Shown: piece after piece, positions 46,461-55,086 of the stretch
Numbering within the stretch: position 1 is the first letter of the stretch
Layout of the letters: each line of letters opens with the position of its first letter
NCBI RefSeq assembly: GCF_009674495.1
Contig: NZ_WKJN01000010.1
Span: 1-64,000 of the forward strand
DNA: 64,000 bases
Reading direction: 5' to 3'
Source of the DNA: Duganella alba
Lineage (GTDB): Bacteria > Pseudomonadota > Gammaproteobacteria > Burkholderiales > Burkholderiaceae_D
Program-made: the position numbers and the translations under genes
Notes under the pieces: model-generated
The model's input: the letters and a program-made list of their open reading frames with translations, nothing else
Database searches by the model: none
What the model was told of the DNA's origin: nothing

Positions 46461-48150
46461 GATCGGTGGCCTGGCGGATGCGGTCGAACGGACTGGTGTA
46501 GGTATTGAAGCCGTTGTCCTTCGTATCCTTCTCGGAAGACTTCATCTCCAGCTTGAACGCCGGACTGGCGTTGGCCAGATCCTTCTTGCCCTTGTCCCCC
46601 AGCTCCTCGCGGCGGCGCGCCTGCCACTCGCGCTCGCGCGCATCGATCAGCGACTGGTCGTAGAACGAGGCGTCCGGCGCCTTGCGCGCGTAGCCCAGCT
46701 GGTCCAGCGCCGCCATCACGCCGCCCTGCAGGTTGTACGACTCCGCCAGCGCGATGTGCTGCAAGGCCAGCTTGCCCTGCTTGGAATACACCTGCGCCAG
46801 CAAATCATAGGCTTCGATATCCTCGCGGTACAGCTGCACCTGATCGCGCAGGTAGGCGCCGGCCTCTTCCAGCTTGCCGGCGGCCAGCAGCGCCTCGCCG
46901 TATTGATGGGCGAGGCCGCGCGACAGCGGGAATTTCAGATGCGCCGCGTCCGCCTCTTCGACGGCCTTGGCCAGCACTTCCTTGTTATCCGGCTGCGCCA
47001 GCTTGATCTCGATCGAGGTCGCGGCAAAGATCGATTCCGCCTTGCTGCGCGGCGACGCGCCGAACACGCCGGTCGGCGGCGGCCGGTTGACGGTCTCGCG
47101 CGCCTGCTCCAGCCACTTCTGTGCGGCGGCGGTGTCGCCCTGCTTCATGGTCAGGAACGCCATGCCGTACTGGCCGGCGGCCTTCTGCTGCCAGCTGTCC
47201 TGCTTGATCTGCGTCTGGAAGAACATGGCGGCTTCGTTGTAGCCGGTGGTGGTCTGGTCCTGCAACACGCGGGCGCGCGAACGCACCAGGAAAAAGTCCA
47301 GGCTGTCCTGGCGCTGCTTGTACGGCTGCTCGCGGATGCGCGCCTGGATGTCGGCGATGCGCTCGGTGGTCAGCGGGTGGGTCAGCAGCCAGGCCGGCAC
47401 CAGGTCGCTGTAATTGCGCGTGGAATTCTGCATCTGCTGGAAGAAGGCCACCATGCCGGTGGTGTCGAAGCCGGCCTCGCCCATGATCTGGAAGCCGATG
47501 CGGTCGGCTTCGCGCTCGGCGTCGCGGCCGAAGTTCAGCTGCCGCTGGATGGCGACGCCCTGGCCGCCGAGGAACACGCCCATGGCCGCGTCACCGCCGG
47601 CGCGCGAGGCCAGCGCCGCCAGAATCATGGCCGCCAGCGGAATCAGCGCGTCCTGCTTCTGCTGGCCGATGGAACGGGCGATGTGGCGCTGCACCACGTG
47701 GCCGATCTCGTGGCCCAGCACCGAGGCCAGTTGCGACTCGTTTTCCGCCGCCAGCAGCAGCGCCGAGTGCACGGCGATGAAACCGCCCGGCAGCGCGAAC
47801 GCGTTCAGCTGCGGATCGCGCACGACGAAGAAGAAATAATCGTACTTGGCCTCGCCGCGCGCGCCGGGACGGGCGTCCACCAGCGCGTTGCCGAAGGTAT
47901 TCATGTATTCGAGGATGGGGCCGTCGTCGAGGTAATCGCGGTCGCGGCGGATGTCGCGCATGATCTCCTCGCCCAGCTTGCGCTCCATCAGCGGCGACAA
48001 GTCCTGGCTCTCGGTGCCGCCGAGCGCAGGGAGATTCGGAATTTTGGCAGGCGCCAGCACGTTCTGCGCCATCGCCATCGGCATGGCGACCAGCAGGGCG
48101 GCGGCAATGGCGCGCATGCGACCGGAGTAAGAGGAGCGTTTTACATTCAC
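46429..48150 (-). CDS. M48 family metalloprotease with TPR domain (BepA/YfgC-like)
   Basis: The 573-residue exported protein has a signal peptide (MRAIAAALLVAMPMAMAQ) and an M48 domain, with HEIGH in LGHEIGHVVQRHIA and third ligand Glu in READRIGFQIMGEAGF. A C-terminal helical-repeat region follows (about 310-520, LAQVYSKQGKLALQHIALAES). This is the layout of BepA, a periplasmic protease and chaperone for outer-membrane assembly. The annotated start is GTG 48150; ATG 48117 (MRAIAAA) is equally possible and neither has a good ribosome site. It diverges from moaC. Confidence 0.9.
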   Translation of the reverse strand: MNVKRSSYSGRMRAIAAALLVAMPMAMAQNVLAPAKIPNLPALGGTESQDLSPLMERKLGEEIMRDIRRDRDYLDDGPILEYMNTFGNALVDARPGARGEAKYDYFFFVVRDPQLNAFALPGGFIAVHSALLLAAENESQLASVLGHEIGHVVQRHIARSIGQQKQDALIPLAAMILAALASRAGGDAAMGVFLGGQGVAIQRQLNFGRDAEREADRIGFQIMGEAGFDTTGMVAFFQQMQNSTRNYSDLVPAWLLTHPLTTERIADIQARIREQPYKQRQDSLDFFLVRSRARVLQDQTTTGYNEAAMFFQTQIKQDSWQQKAAGQYGMAFLTMKQGDTAAAQKWLEQARETVNRPPPTGVFGASPRSKAESIFAATSIEIKLAQPDNKEVLAKAVEEADAAHLKFPLSRGLAHQYGEALLAAGKLEEAGAYLRDQVQLYREDIEAYDLLAQVYSKQGKLALQHIALAESYNLQGGVMAALDQLGYARKAPDASFYDQSLIDAREREWQARRREELGDKGKKDLANASPAFKLEMKSSEKDTKDNGFNTYTSPFDRIRQATDPMAPSPTTVR

Positions 48151-48220
48151 GGTGATATGATACCCGCAACTTGGGCACGAAAACTTAGTGCCCCATTATG
48201 AATCATTTTAAGCTGCAACC

Positions 48221-48706
48221 ATGACTACCGACCACCTGACCCACTTCGACGCCACCGGACAAGCCCACATGGTGGACGTTGGCGCCAAGGCGGAGACCCA
48301 CCGCATCGCCCTGGCCAGCGGCTCGATCCGCATGAAGCCGGAGACCCTGGCCATCATCCTGAGCGGCACCGCCAAGAAAGGCGACGTGCTGGGCATCGCC
48401 CGCATCGCCGCCATCATGGCCTCCAAGCGCACCAGCGACCTGATCCCCCTGTGCCACCCGCTGGCCCTGACCCGCGTGGCGGTGGACTTCGAAACCGACG
48501 AGGCCAATTCCACCGTCCACTGCAAGGCGCAAGTGGAAACCTACGGCAAGACCGGGGTGGAGATGGAAGCACTCACTGCGGTGCAGATCGGCCTGCTGAC
48601 TGTGTATGACATGTGCAAAGCCGTGGATCGCGGCATGGTCATGTCCAACATCCGCGTCACCGAAAAACACGGCGGCAAGTCGGGCGACTGGAGTGCGACG
48701 AGCTAA
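48221..48706 (+). CDS. moaC: Cyclic pyranopterin monophosphate synthase
   Basis: The 161-residue protein makes cyclic pyranopterin monophosphate, the first stable molybdenum cofactor intermediate, with Moa[36 protein letters not shown] and [29 protein letters not shown] are the conserved MoaC blocks with catalytic Lys/His/Asp residues. The full 161-residue length is standard. No other moa genes are in view. An AT-richer region begins right after the stop. Confidence 0.96.
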   Translation: MTTDHLTHFDATGQAHMVDVGAKAETHRIALASGSIRMKPETLAIILSGTAKKGDVLGIARIAAIMASKRTSDLIPLCHPLALTRVAVDFETDEANSTVHCKAQVETYGKTGVEMEALTAVQIGLLTVYDMCKAVDRGMVMSNIRVTEKHGGKSGDWSATS

Positions 48707-49106
48707 GCAATTGATTTGGTGAGTAAATTTTTCTTAATCGATGATTCAAACAATTCTGGTACTTTTCTTCGGACCTTAGCGGTTCGGCATCATAAGTATT
48801 CAGTTCAGCTATCAGGCTGGTTAAAGACCCAAACAAACAAACAAACAAACCGCGTAAGTAGAGAGAAATTTGAAACAGCTCCATTTGGACCTGAAGGAGC
48901 TTAGTTATGAGGGGGGCATACGACCGCGTGGCTAGGGTTTTACATGCAGTGGAAGACGGATCAATTGGATTGGGTAATTTCCGCGAGTAAATGAACAACT
49001 AGCTGAAAGTACGACGTTCCTCAGTGGTTATTGTCTCACGCATATACATAGACGCCTTTCGTTGAGGAGGGAATTCTGACCTTGCAGCCCCAAAGATGCG
49101 CTCAGA
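48707..49106. other. AT-rich intergenic segment, no gene recognised
   Basis: This 400-nt stretch is much richer in A and T than the rest of the window. Short open frames on both strands have no ribosome site or family resemblance. A five-unit AAAC tandem repeat lies at 48831-48850. It may be part of an acquired segment reaching to about 49.9 kb. No tRNA, att site or transposase fragment was seen. Confidence 0.5.
48831..48850. repeat. (AAAC)5 tandem repeat
   Basis: Five perfect AAAC units lie in the AT-rich gap, outside any supported gene. Tetranucleotide tracts can vary in length by slippage. Confidence 0.85.
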
Positions 49107-49709
49107 TTAAATTTTGAACGTGCCTGTCCAAATGAGTACGATAAACCCCACAGACACCAGTACGATAGCAGGGGCCATCCAGTTACGGGCAATACGGAAC
49201 GGGCGCTCCCCTTCCTTTACTCGCCTCCACTCTTTTTTGAGTATCGGTGAAGCATAGTCAGCAGCGAGCTCTAGCGCTTTTAGTGTGGCATCACTAGTAC
49301 CTCTTTGCTGAATCATCTTATTTTGTTCTACGATAGCGCCCACCATCAGCCGCATCAGCTCCTTGTGCTCCGCCTCCTCCGAATTCAGTCGAAGCTTAAT
49401 GCGGTAGTGCACCTCAGCTATTTGAAATCGGATATCGCTGACCCGTTCGTCGCTGATTGGAAATGAAACTTGGTCTTTGTAGTTTGGGCCGAGTATATGA
49501 CGCTCCTCAGTAGCACGGGCGAATGCACGGGCACAAGCAAAGAATGTTGACAGGTCCTCGCGAAGAGCATCTATCCACGCTTGTCTAAATTCTGAAGTTT
49601 TCTGCTCTTTGGTCATGGTGAGACTGACGAACGAGATCGCGCCAGCAATCAAAGCTGCGACTAACGTTGCAATTGCTGCGAGGGCCTGAACGGGTATCTC
49701 TTGCGACAT
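49107..49709 (-). CDS. Hypothetical membrane protein, 200 aa
   Basis: I do not recognise a family. The protein has an N-terminal transmembrane helix (IPVQALAAIATLVAALIAGAISFVSL), a charged helical middle with likely coiled-coil character (RLNSEEAEHKELMRLMVGAIVEQ), and a second helix at the C-terminus (WMAPAIVLVSVGFIVLIWTG). Both ends are thus membrane-anchored. Codon use is clearly less GC-biased than in neighbours (many AT-ending codons), which suggests recent transfer. Start 49709 is preferred over one 11 codons earlier, with GGGAA about 7 nt upstream. Similar two-helix small proteins occur in defence or mobile loci, but nothing here proves that. Confidence 0.65.
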   Translation of the reverse strand: MSQEIPVQALAAIATLVAALIAGAISFVSLTMTKEQKTSEFRQAWIDALREDLSTFFACARAFARATEERHILGPNYKDQVSFPISDERVSDIRFQIAEVHYRIKLRLNSEEAEHKELMRLMVGAIVEQNKMIQQRGTSDATLKALELAADYASPILKKEWRRVKEGERPFRIARNWMAPAIVLVSVGFIVLIWTGTFKI

Positions 49710-49840
49710 AAAGCATTCCCAAGTGGTTAAGCATCTTGGCATTATGGATGATAGCTACTACAAACTCCAAAACGGCCGAATCTATAACGTTGCGCCGTCG
49801 CCCGCTGTATGACCGATTAGCAATGTGTTGTATTGCTCGA

Positions 49841-49869
49841 TTGTCACACTTCGTTAGCGCGCATATAAT
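49841..49869 (+). promoter_or_regulatory. Sigma-70 promoter of the YcgR-like gene
   Basis: TTGTCA (49841-49846) and TATAAT (49864-49869) are spaced by exactly 17 nt, with only one mismatch from the consensus -35. Transcription would begin near 49876, giving a leader of about 60 nt that holds a small ACGGTG-TTGT-CACCGT hairpin (49894-49909) before the ATG. Confidence 0.8.
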
Positions 49870-49938
49870 TAATGTCGCAGGAACAATTTTTTGACGGTGT
49901 TGTCACCGTAGCCGTTTTGCGCATATAGAAAGATTTGC

Positions 49939-50652
49939 ATGAGCAGCAACCCTCCGCCAAGCGAAGCCAAAACTCAGGAATACGAGTTTGAGCAAATGAA
50001 CCTGCAAGTAGGCGGCAGAATTCAGTTCATCACGCACCGTACCATCAAACCTGTCCAGCACTTCTCCACCCTGATCGGCTGGGTGAAGGATGAGTACATG
50101 ATCGTCAAGGTGCCCTTCGAGAACAATGCGCCAATCGCGCTCAATGAAGGCGATAAGCTGACGATCCGCGTGTTTTCCGGCGTGAACGTGTGTTCCTTCT
50201 CGTGCGTGGTGCAGCGCGTGTTCCCGCGTCCGCTGTTTTATGCGCACCTGAGTTTTCCGAAGTCGATCCAGGGCACCAGCCTGCGCGCGGCGATGCGGGT
50301 CAAGGTGGATATTCCGGCGCAGATCACGACCGCTTCCGGCAGCCACACGTCGGTGTTTCTGGTGAACTTGAGCGTGTCCGGGGCGCTGATCGAGTCGCCC
50401 AAGCAGTTGACGGATGGCGATGCGCAGGTCGGGCTGTCGTTCTATCTGATTGCGCAGCCGGGCAACCGGCAGGTGCGCGTCAATCCGAATGCGACGATCC
50501 GGAACATCAATGTCGTCAAGCCGGCGGCCAGCGACAAGCCGGAAGTATTCACCTACGGCGTGCAGTTTGTCGATCTCGATCCGGTCCACTACACGATGCT
50601 GCAAAACCTGACCTACGAAGCGCTGATCGCCGACCGCCAGAAGATCGTTTGA
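49939..50652 (+). CDS. PilZ-domain flagellar brake protein (YcgR-like)
   Basis: The 237-residue cytoplasmic protein has an N-terminal YcgR-type domain (about 15-115: QMNLQVGGRIQFITHRT, ENNAPIALNEGDKLTIRVFSG) and a C-terminal PilZ domain (about 118-235). RAAMR supplies the RxxxR c-di-GMP motif and NLSVSGA the (D/N)xSxxG motif, both intact. On binding c-di-GMP such proteins slow flagellar motors or tune pili. It sits beside pilA on the opposite strand, next to a bidirectional terminator, so a role in surface motility or attachment is likely. Confidence 0.9.
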   Translation: MSSNPPPSEAKTQEYEFEQMNLQVGGRIQFITHRTIKPVQHFSTLIGWVKDEYMIVKVPFENNAPIALNEGDKLTIRVFSGVNVCSFSCVVQRVFPRPLFYAHLSFPKSIQGTSLRAAMRVKVDIPAQITTASGSHTSVFLVNLSVSGALIESPKQLTDGDAQVGLSFYLIAQPGNRQVRVNPNATIRNINVVKPAASDKPEVFTYGVQFVDLDPVHYTMLQNLTYEALIADRQKIV

Positions 50653-50660
50653 GCAGACGA

Positions 50661-50690
50661 AAAAAAACCCGGCAGATGCCGGGTTTTCTT
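50661..50690. terminator. Bidirectional terminator between the YcgR-like gene and pilA
   Basis: CCCGGCA (50668-50674) and TGCCGGG (50677-50683) form a 7-bp stem with a GA loop, with A8 to the left and TTTTCTT to the right. It ends both convergent genes. Confidence 0.9.
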
Positions 50691-50701
50691 ATTGAAGCTG
50701 A

Positions 50702-51175
50702 TTATTGAGTAGCGCTATTTTTCAGGATTGCACCCTTGGCGGCGTCGTTCGTCACGCTAGTGCCAATGGTCCAGCTAACGCCAGTATCGCTGATGTTAGG
50801 ATCGAACGTCATGTTCATCCCATCCACACCAGTACCAACGCCCGAATTAAAGGTAGCCGTGATCTTGCCGTTTTCTACAGTCACGTCGCTGAGTTCTTTG
50901 GTGGCAGTAAAGGCGGTTGGAATACCTTTACCGTTATTGGCAGTGCTGCTGCAATCAGTCTTGCTGTTACCGTTTTCCTGGATGCACAACGCCACAGCTG
51001 TTTTGTACGGATCAACAGCCGACATCGCGTTGGCGACTTTAGCTTTGGTGGTGTAGTTGCTGTACTGCGGAATCGCCACGGCGGCCAGGATGCCGATAAT
51101 GGCGACCACGATCATCAGCTCGATCAGGGTAAAGCCGGCCTGTGCTTGTTTCTTCATCATTTTCATCGATTTCAT
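50702..51175 (-). CDS. pilA: Type IV major pilin PilA
   Basis: The 157-residue prepilin has a basic leader ([14 protein letters not shown]) and the prepilin peptidase site G14/F15 followed by Glu at +5 and the hydrophobic helix [22 protein letters not shown]. The globular part is Thr/Ser/Asn-rich. The two cysteines (C64 and C75) sit close together after the helix, not at the C-terminus where the classic D-loop disulfide lies, and the tail ends without Cys. It builds the pilus fibre for twitching, adhesion or DNA uptake. AGGAG lies 8 nt before the ATG. A sigma-54-type promoter is upstream. Confidence 0.93.
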   Translation of the reverse strand: MKSMKMMKKQAQAGFTLIELMIVVAIIGILAAVAIPQYSNYTTKAKVANAMSAVDPYKTAVALCIQENGNSKTDCSSTANNGKGIPTAFTATKELSDVTVENGKITATFNSGVGTGVDGMNMTFDPNISDTGVSWTIGTSVTNDAAKGAILKNSATQ

Positions 51176-51228
51176 GGTACGGCTCCTAAGGGTGTGAAGG
51201 CATTGTTGGGTGACACATCTCCCTTAGC

Positions 51229-51243
51229 GCAATTGGTGTGCCA
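51229..51243 (-). promoter_or_regulatory. Sigma-54 (-24/-12) promoter of pilA
   Basis: The minus strand reads TGGCAC-ACCAA-TTGC, with GG and GC 12 nt apart as required by RpoN. Transcription would start near 51217, giving a leader of about 42 nt. Dependence on RpoN and the PilS-PilR pair is known for pilA genes in pseudomonads and fits here. Confidence 0.75.
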
Positions 51244-51293
51244 GCTTGTTTTTGCTCAAATTTTCAGCAAATCGGCACAAAAACTGCCGTTTT

Positions 51294-51351
51294 TTGTCAG
51301 TCCGGACCGCCGTAATTTGTCAGCACAAGTCGGATTGACAAAAATTGTCAG
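51294..51351 (-). promoter_or_regulatory. Three TTGTCAG boxes upstream of pilA, candidate PilR enhancer
   Basis: TTGTCAG occurs at 51294-51300, 51317-51323 and 51345-51351, with an inverted TTGACA at 51335-51340 forming a TGACAA-AAA-TTGTCA palindrome with the last box. They lie roughly 75-135 nt upstream of the predicted pilA start of transcription, the usual enhancer distance. PilR binds TGTC-containing repeats in Pseudomonas. The last box overlaps the FHA gene stop codon. Confidence 0.5.
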
Positions 51352-51926
51352 GCGACGCGGAAGGTCATCTGCGTGCCGCTGAGGTCGAGAATGTCGCCAT
51401 CGCTGAGGCGCTCGGCGCTCTGCTTGTCCACCGGCGCGCCGTTCAGCAGCGGCGCGGCCTCGCCTTCGGTGTGCGTCATGGTGTAGAACTGCGGATGGCG
51501 ATGAATCACCACCACCTGCACGCCGGCGCGGCCCAGCGTGGTCTGCGGCTTCGTCAGCGCGACGTGCTTGCCAGCGTTGCTGCCGTTCAGGATGGACAGC
51601 TCGGCCAGCACCGGCTGCGCCGCAGCCAGCGGGCGGATGCCGTCCGCCACAAAGGTCAACTGGAACTTGGCGATCTTGATGCTGTCCTGGTGTTGCAAAA
51701 AATGCTTGCCGATGCGGTGGCCGTTGACGAAGGTGCCGTTGGTGCTGTGCAGGTCTTCCAGGAACGAGTCGTCGAGGATGGTGACGATGGCGGCGTGCTC
51801 GGCGCTGACCGCCGGATGCGTCAGCACGATATCGTTGCGCGGGTGACGGCCCAGCGTCATGCGCTCCTTGCTCAACTGGATTTGCTGCTCTAGTGCTCCA
51901 TCGCGCGCGATGAGGATCTTCGCCAA
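51348..51926 (-). CDS. FHA-domain protein with two FHA-like halves
   Basis: The 192-residue protein has a complete FHA domain at the N-terminus (about 15-85: ERMTLGRHPRNDIVLTHPAVSAEHAAI and LHSTNGTFVNG) and a weaker FHA-like half at the C-terminus (TTLGRAG, NGAPV, SDGDILDLSG). FHA domains bind phosphothreonine. The start is TTG at 51926 with AGGAG 6 nt upstream; the longer frame from 51956 has no such site. It is on the same strand as pilA, upstream of the pilA promoter. A partner kinase is not visible, so its pathway is unknown. Confidence 0.87.
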   Translation of the reverse strand: MAKILIARDGALEQQIQLSKERMTLGRHPRNDIVLTHPAVSAEHAAIVTILDDSFLEDLHSTNGTFVNGHRIGKHFLQHQDSIKIAKFQLTFVADGIRPLAAAQPVLAELSILNGSNAGKHVALTKPQTTLGRAGVQVVVIHRHPQFYTMTHTEGEAAPLLNGAPVDKQSAERLSDGDILDLSGTQMTFRVA

Positions 51927-51976
51927 TCTGGTCTCCTGGGTTACAAGCACGCACATCGCCAGTACCCCGAACGAAA

Positions 51977-52004
51977 GGGTCAGACCCCATGCGGGGTCTG
52001 ACCC
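51977..52004. repeat. REP-like element: 12-bp perfect inverted repeat
   Basis: GGGTCAGACCCC (51977-51988) and GGGGTCTGACCC (51993-52004) are exact complements around ATGC. Units built on GGTCAGACC are seen as dispersed extragenic repeats in related betaproteobacteria, often with RAYT transposases. Only one copy is in this window, between the FHA gene and the sucD terminator. Confidence 0.6.
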
Positions 52005-52080
52005 TGGCCGCAGCGGTGTGCGGGTTGTACGAGTGCCGTTTGTTGCGCAGTCACAGTCCGCCCCGCCGCCCCGCCAAAAA

Positions 52081-52108
52081 TAAAGGGGAGCACGATGGCT
52101 CCCCTTTA
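52081..52108 (-). terminator. Rho-independent terminator of sucCD
   Basis: TAAAGGGGAGC (52081-52091) and GCTCCCCTTTA (52098-52108) form an 11-bp stem with a 6-nt loop. On the minus strand the stem is followed by TTTTTGG. It lies 27 nt after the sucD stop. Confidence 0.9.
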
Positions 52109-52134
52109 TTATTCCACAACTGCGTGGACGAAAA

Positions 52135-53016
52135 TTACAGCATTGCTTTCAGCAGGCGTGCCATTTCCGATGGGTTTTTGGTCACGGTGATGCCGCAAGC
52201 TTCCATGATTTCCAGTTTGGCTTGTGCGGTGTCCGCGCCGCCCGAGATCAGCGCGCCGGCGTGGCCCATGCGCTTGCCTGGAGGAGCGGTAACGCCGGCG
52301 ATGAAGCCAACTACCGGTTTCTTCATGTTGTCTTTGATCCAACGGGCTGCATTGGCTTCGTCCGGACCGCCGATTTCGCCGATCATGATGACCGCGTCGG
52401 TATCAGGATCTTCGTTGAACATGCGCATCACGTCGATGTGCTTCAGACCGTTGATCGGGTCGCCGCCGATACCAACTGCCGACGATTGGCCCAGGCCCAG
52501 TGCGGTCAGCTGACCCACTGCTTCATAGGTCAGGGTGCCCGAACGCGAAACCACGCCGATACGGCCTTTCTTGTGGATGTGGCCTGGCATGATGCCGATC
52601 TTGATTTCGTCTGGGGTGATCAGACCTGGGCAGTTAGGGCCCAGCAGCAGGGTTTTCGAACCAGCTTTGGCCATGCGGTCTTTGATTTCCATCATGTCGC
52701 GCACTGGGATGCCTTCGGTGATGCAAATTGCCAGATCCAGGTCGGCTTCAACAGCTTCCCAGATTGCAGCGGCAGCGCCTGCTGGCGGCACGTAGATCAC
52801 CGACACGGTGGCGCCGGTTTCCGAAGCGGCTTCTTTCACCGAACCGAAAATTGGGATGCCTTCGAAATCTTCGCCGGCTTTCTTCGGGTTCACGCCTGCC
52901 ACGAAGGCGTTTTTGCCGTTCGCGTAGTCGCGGCACATGCGGGTGTGGAACTGGCCGGTTTTACCGGTGATACCCTGGGTGATGACTTTGGTGTCTTTGT
53001 TGATCAGAATAGACAT
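52135..53016 (-). CDS. sucD: Succinyl-CoA synthetase alpha subunit
   Basis: The 293-residue subunit has [24 protein letters not shown] at the start, the CoA-binding domain, and [47 protein letters not shown] holds the phospho-His of the catalytic loop. With SucC it interconverts succinyl-CoA and succinate with NTP synthesis in the citric acid cycle. It follows sucC by 13 nt in the same operon. Confidence 0.97.
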   Translation of the reverse strand: MSILINKDTKVITQGITGKTGQFHTRMCRDYANGKNAFVAGVNPKKAGEDFEGIPIFGSVKEAASETGATVSVIYVPPAGAAAAIWEAVEADLDLAICITEGIPVRDMMEIKDRMAKAGSKTLLLGPNCPGLITPDEIKIGIMPGHIHKKGRIGVVSRSGTLTYEAVGQLTALGLGQSSAVGIGGDPINGLKHIDVMRMFNEDPDTDAVIMIGEIGGPDEANAARWIKDNMKKPVVGFIAGVTAPPGKRMGHAGALISGGADTAQAKLEIMEACGITVTKNPSEMARLLKAML

Positions 53017-53029
53017 ATCGGTTCCTTAA

Positions 53030-54196
53030 TTATTTACCAGCAGCGGCTGCAACAACGCTCTTAGCTGCATCTTCCATGGTGTCAGCGGCGATGATCGGCA
53101 GGCCGGAGTCCGCCAGCATTTTCTTGCCCAGGTCTTCGTTGGTGCCCTTCATGCGGACCACCAGCGGTACTTGCAGCGAAACTGCTTTCGATGCGGTGAT
53201 CACGCCTTCGGCGATCACGTCGCAACGCATGATGCCGCCGAAGATGTTGACCAGGATGGCTTTCAGGCCTGGGTTTTTCAACATGATCTTGAAGGCTTCG
53301 GTCACTTTCTCGGCCGTGGCGCCACCGCCGACGTCCAGGAAGTTGGCAGGCTCGCCGCCGAACAGCTTGATGGTGTCCATGGTGGCCATGGCCAGACCGG
53401 CGCCGTTCACCAGGCAGCCGATATTGCCGTCCAGCGAGATGTAGGCCAGGTCGAATTTCGATGCTTCAACTTCCGCTGGATCTTCTTCGTCCAGATCGCG
53501 GTAAGCGACGATTTCTGGTTGACGGAACAGCGCGTTGGCGTCGAAGTTGAACTTCGCGTCCAGGGCGATGATCTTGCCCGAACCGGTGACGATCAGCGGG
53601 TTGATTTCAGCCAGCGACGAGTCGGTTTCCCAGTAGGCTTTGTACAGGCCTTTCAGGTTGGTGACAGCGTCAGCGATCGAGCCTTCCGGCACGCCGATTT
53701 TGGCAGCGATGGCGGCAGCGTCAGCGTCGGTCAGGCCGACGGCTGGATCGATGGCGATCGAGTGGATTTTTTCTGGGTGGGACTCGGCAACTTCTTCGAT
53801 GTCCATGCCGCCTTCCGACGAGGCCATCAGCACAACGCGCTGGGTCACGCGGTCGGTGACCAGCGATACGTACAGTTCTTGTTTGATGTCCGCGCCTTCT
53901 TCGATCAGCAGGCGGCGTACTTTCTGGCCTTCCGGGCCGGTCTGGTGGGTCACCAGCTGCATGCCCAGGATCTGGTCAGCGTATTCTTTAACTTGTTCCA
54001 GCGACTTGGCAACTTTCACGCCGCCGCCTTTACCACGGCCACCGGCGTGGATTTGAGCTTTCACAACCCAGACTGGGCCGCCCAAGGTTTCAGCAGCTTT
54101 CACTGCCTCTTCAACGGACAGGCACGGAATGCCGCGCGGTACCGTCACTCCGTATTTTCGGAGGATTTCTTTGCCTTGATACTCATGGATTTTCAT
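53030..54196 (-). CDS. sucC: Succinyl-CoA synthetase beta subunit
   Basis: The 388-residue ATP-grasp subunit starts [17 protein letters not shown] and has [18 protein letters not shown] (nucleotide loop), [22 protein letters not shown] and [17 protein letters not shown]. It joins SucD to form the heterodimer or tetramer. Codon use here and in sucD is richer in T and A at third positions than in neighbours, typical of highly expressed genes. The promoter should lie in the 432-nt upstream gap. Confidence 0.97.
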   Translation of the reverse strand: MKIHEYQGKEILRKYGVTVPRGIPCLSVEEAVKAAETLGGPVWVVKAQIHAGGRGKGGGVKVAKSLEQVKEYADQILGMQLVTHQTGPEGQKVRRLLIEEGADIKQELYVSLVTDRVTQRVVLMASSEGGMDIEEVAESHPEKIHSIAIDPAVGLTDADAAAIAAKIGVPEGSIADAVTNLKGLYKAYWETDSSLAEINPLIVTGSGKIIALDAKFNFDANALFRQPEIVAYRDLDEEDPAEVEASKFDLAYISLDGNIGCLVNGAGLAMATMDTIKLFGGEPANFLDVGGGATAEKVTEAFKIMLKNPGLKAILVNIFGGIMRCDVIAEGVITASKAVSLQVPLVVRMKGTNEDLGKKMLADSGLPIIAADTMEDAAKSVVAAAAGK

Positions 54197-54628
54197 GCTG
54201 GCTTCCCTTCTGATGCTGATGTGTATAAATCGGTTGAATGATTAAGCAGATAATGTTGCTACGCGCTACCCGGTGCTGCTTTGTCCACAGAGCGCGGGTA
54301 AAACTTCGCCGCTGCGCCGCTAATCAGGCACAGAGCTTGGAATTCTGGGGAGTGAAACGATGGTTGATGCAGAGGGGCGCCGCCAATAGTCCGCACACCA
54401 TCCCGGTTCGGGATAGCGGTTGCGCGCGAGGACCGCAGCGCACGTCGGATAACTGGAGTTAACAAGGACATAAGATCGATACCGCTCTCGCGGCATTTAA
54501 TTAGTTAGCAGCCTGGCGCATTTTCTCTTACTAAAAATGCACGTTGCCGCAGCTTCTACGGACAACCACCGCACCCGCGGTGCTGCAAAAACCCGCAAAG
54601 TTTAGCACACCGCGCACCGAGTGGATAC
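54197..54628. other. Intergenic region between recX and sucC
   Basis: This 432-nt gap must hold the sucC promoter on the minus strand. TATACA at about 54225-54230 is a possible -10, but no convincing -35 was found. A 7-bp inverted repeat GCATTTT/AAAATGC lies at 54518-54540. A short open frame at 54238-54462 on both strands lacks any ribosome site or family resemblance and is not called. A long mRNA leader or small RNA cannot be ruled out. Confidence 0.5.
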
Positions 54629-55081
54629 TCAGTCGTCGAGATCGGCGCCTTTGATGACCTTTTGTACAGTGCGTTGAGAGAAGCCACGCTGCAACAGAAA
54701 GCGGATTTGCTTATGTCGTTCCTGTGGATCGTTTGCCACGGTGCCGAACTTGCGCTGCCAGATTTCGCTGGCGCGCGCGATTTCGGTATCGGCGAGATTG
54801 GATTTGAGTTCCTGCAGCGCGTCGCCATTGACGCCGTGGCTTTGCAGCTCGGCGACGATGCGGCTGTTGCCGTACCGGGCGGCACGGCGGTGGATCAGCG
54901 ATTCGGAGAAGCGTTCCTGCGACAGCCAGTTGTTCTTTTCCAGCAGATCGAGCAGGGCGTCGAGGTCGTCGCCCTCCTCCGCATACTTGGACAGCTTGCG
55001 CGCCAGCTCCATCCGGCTATGCTCGCGCATGGAGAGAAAGCGCAGCGCGCGCGCTTTCAGACTCAGTTGCGGCTGGCGCAT
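54629..55081 (-). CDS. recX: Regulatory protein RecX
   Basis: The 150-residue protein is a three-helix-repeat Rec[26 protein letters not shown], then [28 protein letters not shown] and [17 protein letters not shown]. It caps RecA filaments and restrains recombination and the SOS response. It lies 5 nt downstream of recA on the same strand, as in most proteobacteria, so its level follows recA induction. Confidence 0.95.
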   Translation of the reverse strand: MRQPQLSLKARALRFLSMREHSRMELARKLSKYAEEGDDLDALLDLLEKNNWLSQERFSESLIHRRAARYGNSRIVAELQSHGVNGDALQELKSNLADTEIARASEIWQRKFGTVANDPQERHKQIRFLLQRGFSQRTVQKVIKGADLDD

Positions 55082-55086
55082 ACTAT

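Noticed and set aside
48831..48850. AAAC tandem repeat as a phase-variation switch
   Set aside because: It is not within or close to the start of any supported gene, so a switching role has no target.
48657..48998. Minus-strand open frame overlapping the moaC end and AT-rich gap
   Set aside because: No ribosome site, no family resemblance, and it overlaps a conserved gene.
49107..49709. Orphan membrane protein as a phage or toxin gene
   Set aside because: Only composition and topology suggest this; no partner gene, repeat or integrase is present.
51273..51295. CGGCA-TGCCG hairpin with T6 as a plus-strand terminator
   Set aside because: No plus-strand gene ends there; the T-run belongs to the repeat-rich pilA upstream region.
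54238..54462. Short open frame upstream of sucC
   Set aside because: No ribosome site and no coding-like residue pattern; more likely promoter and leader sequence.
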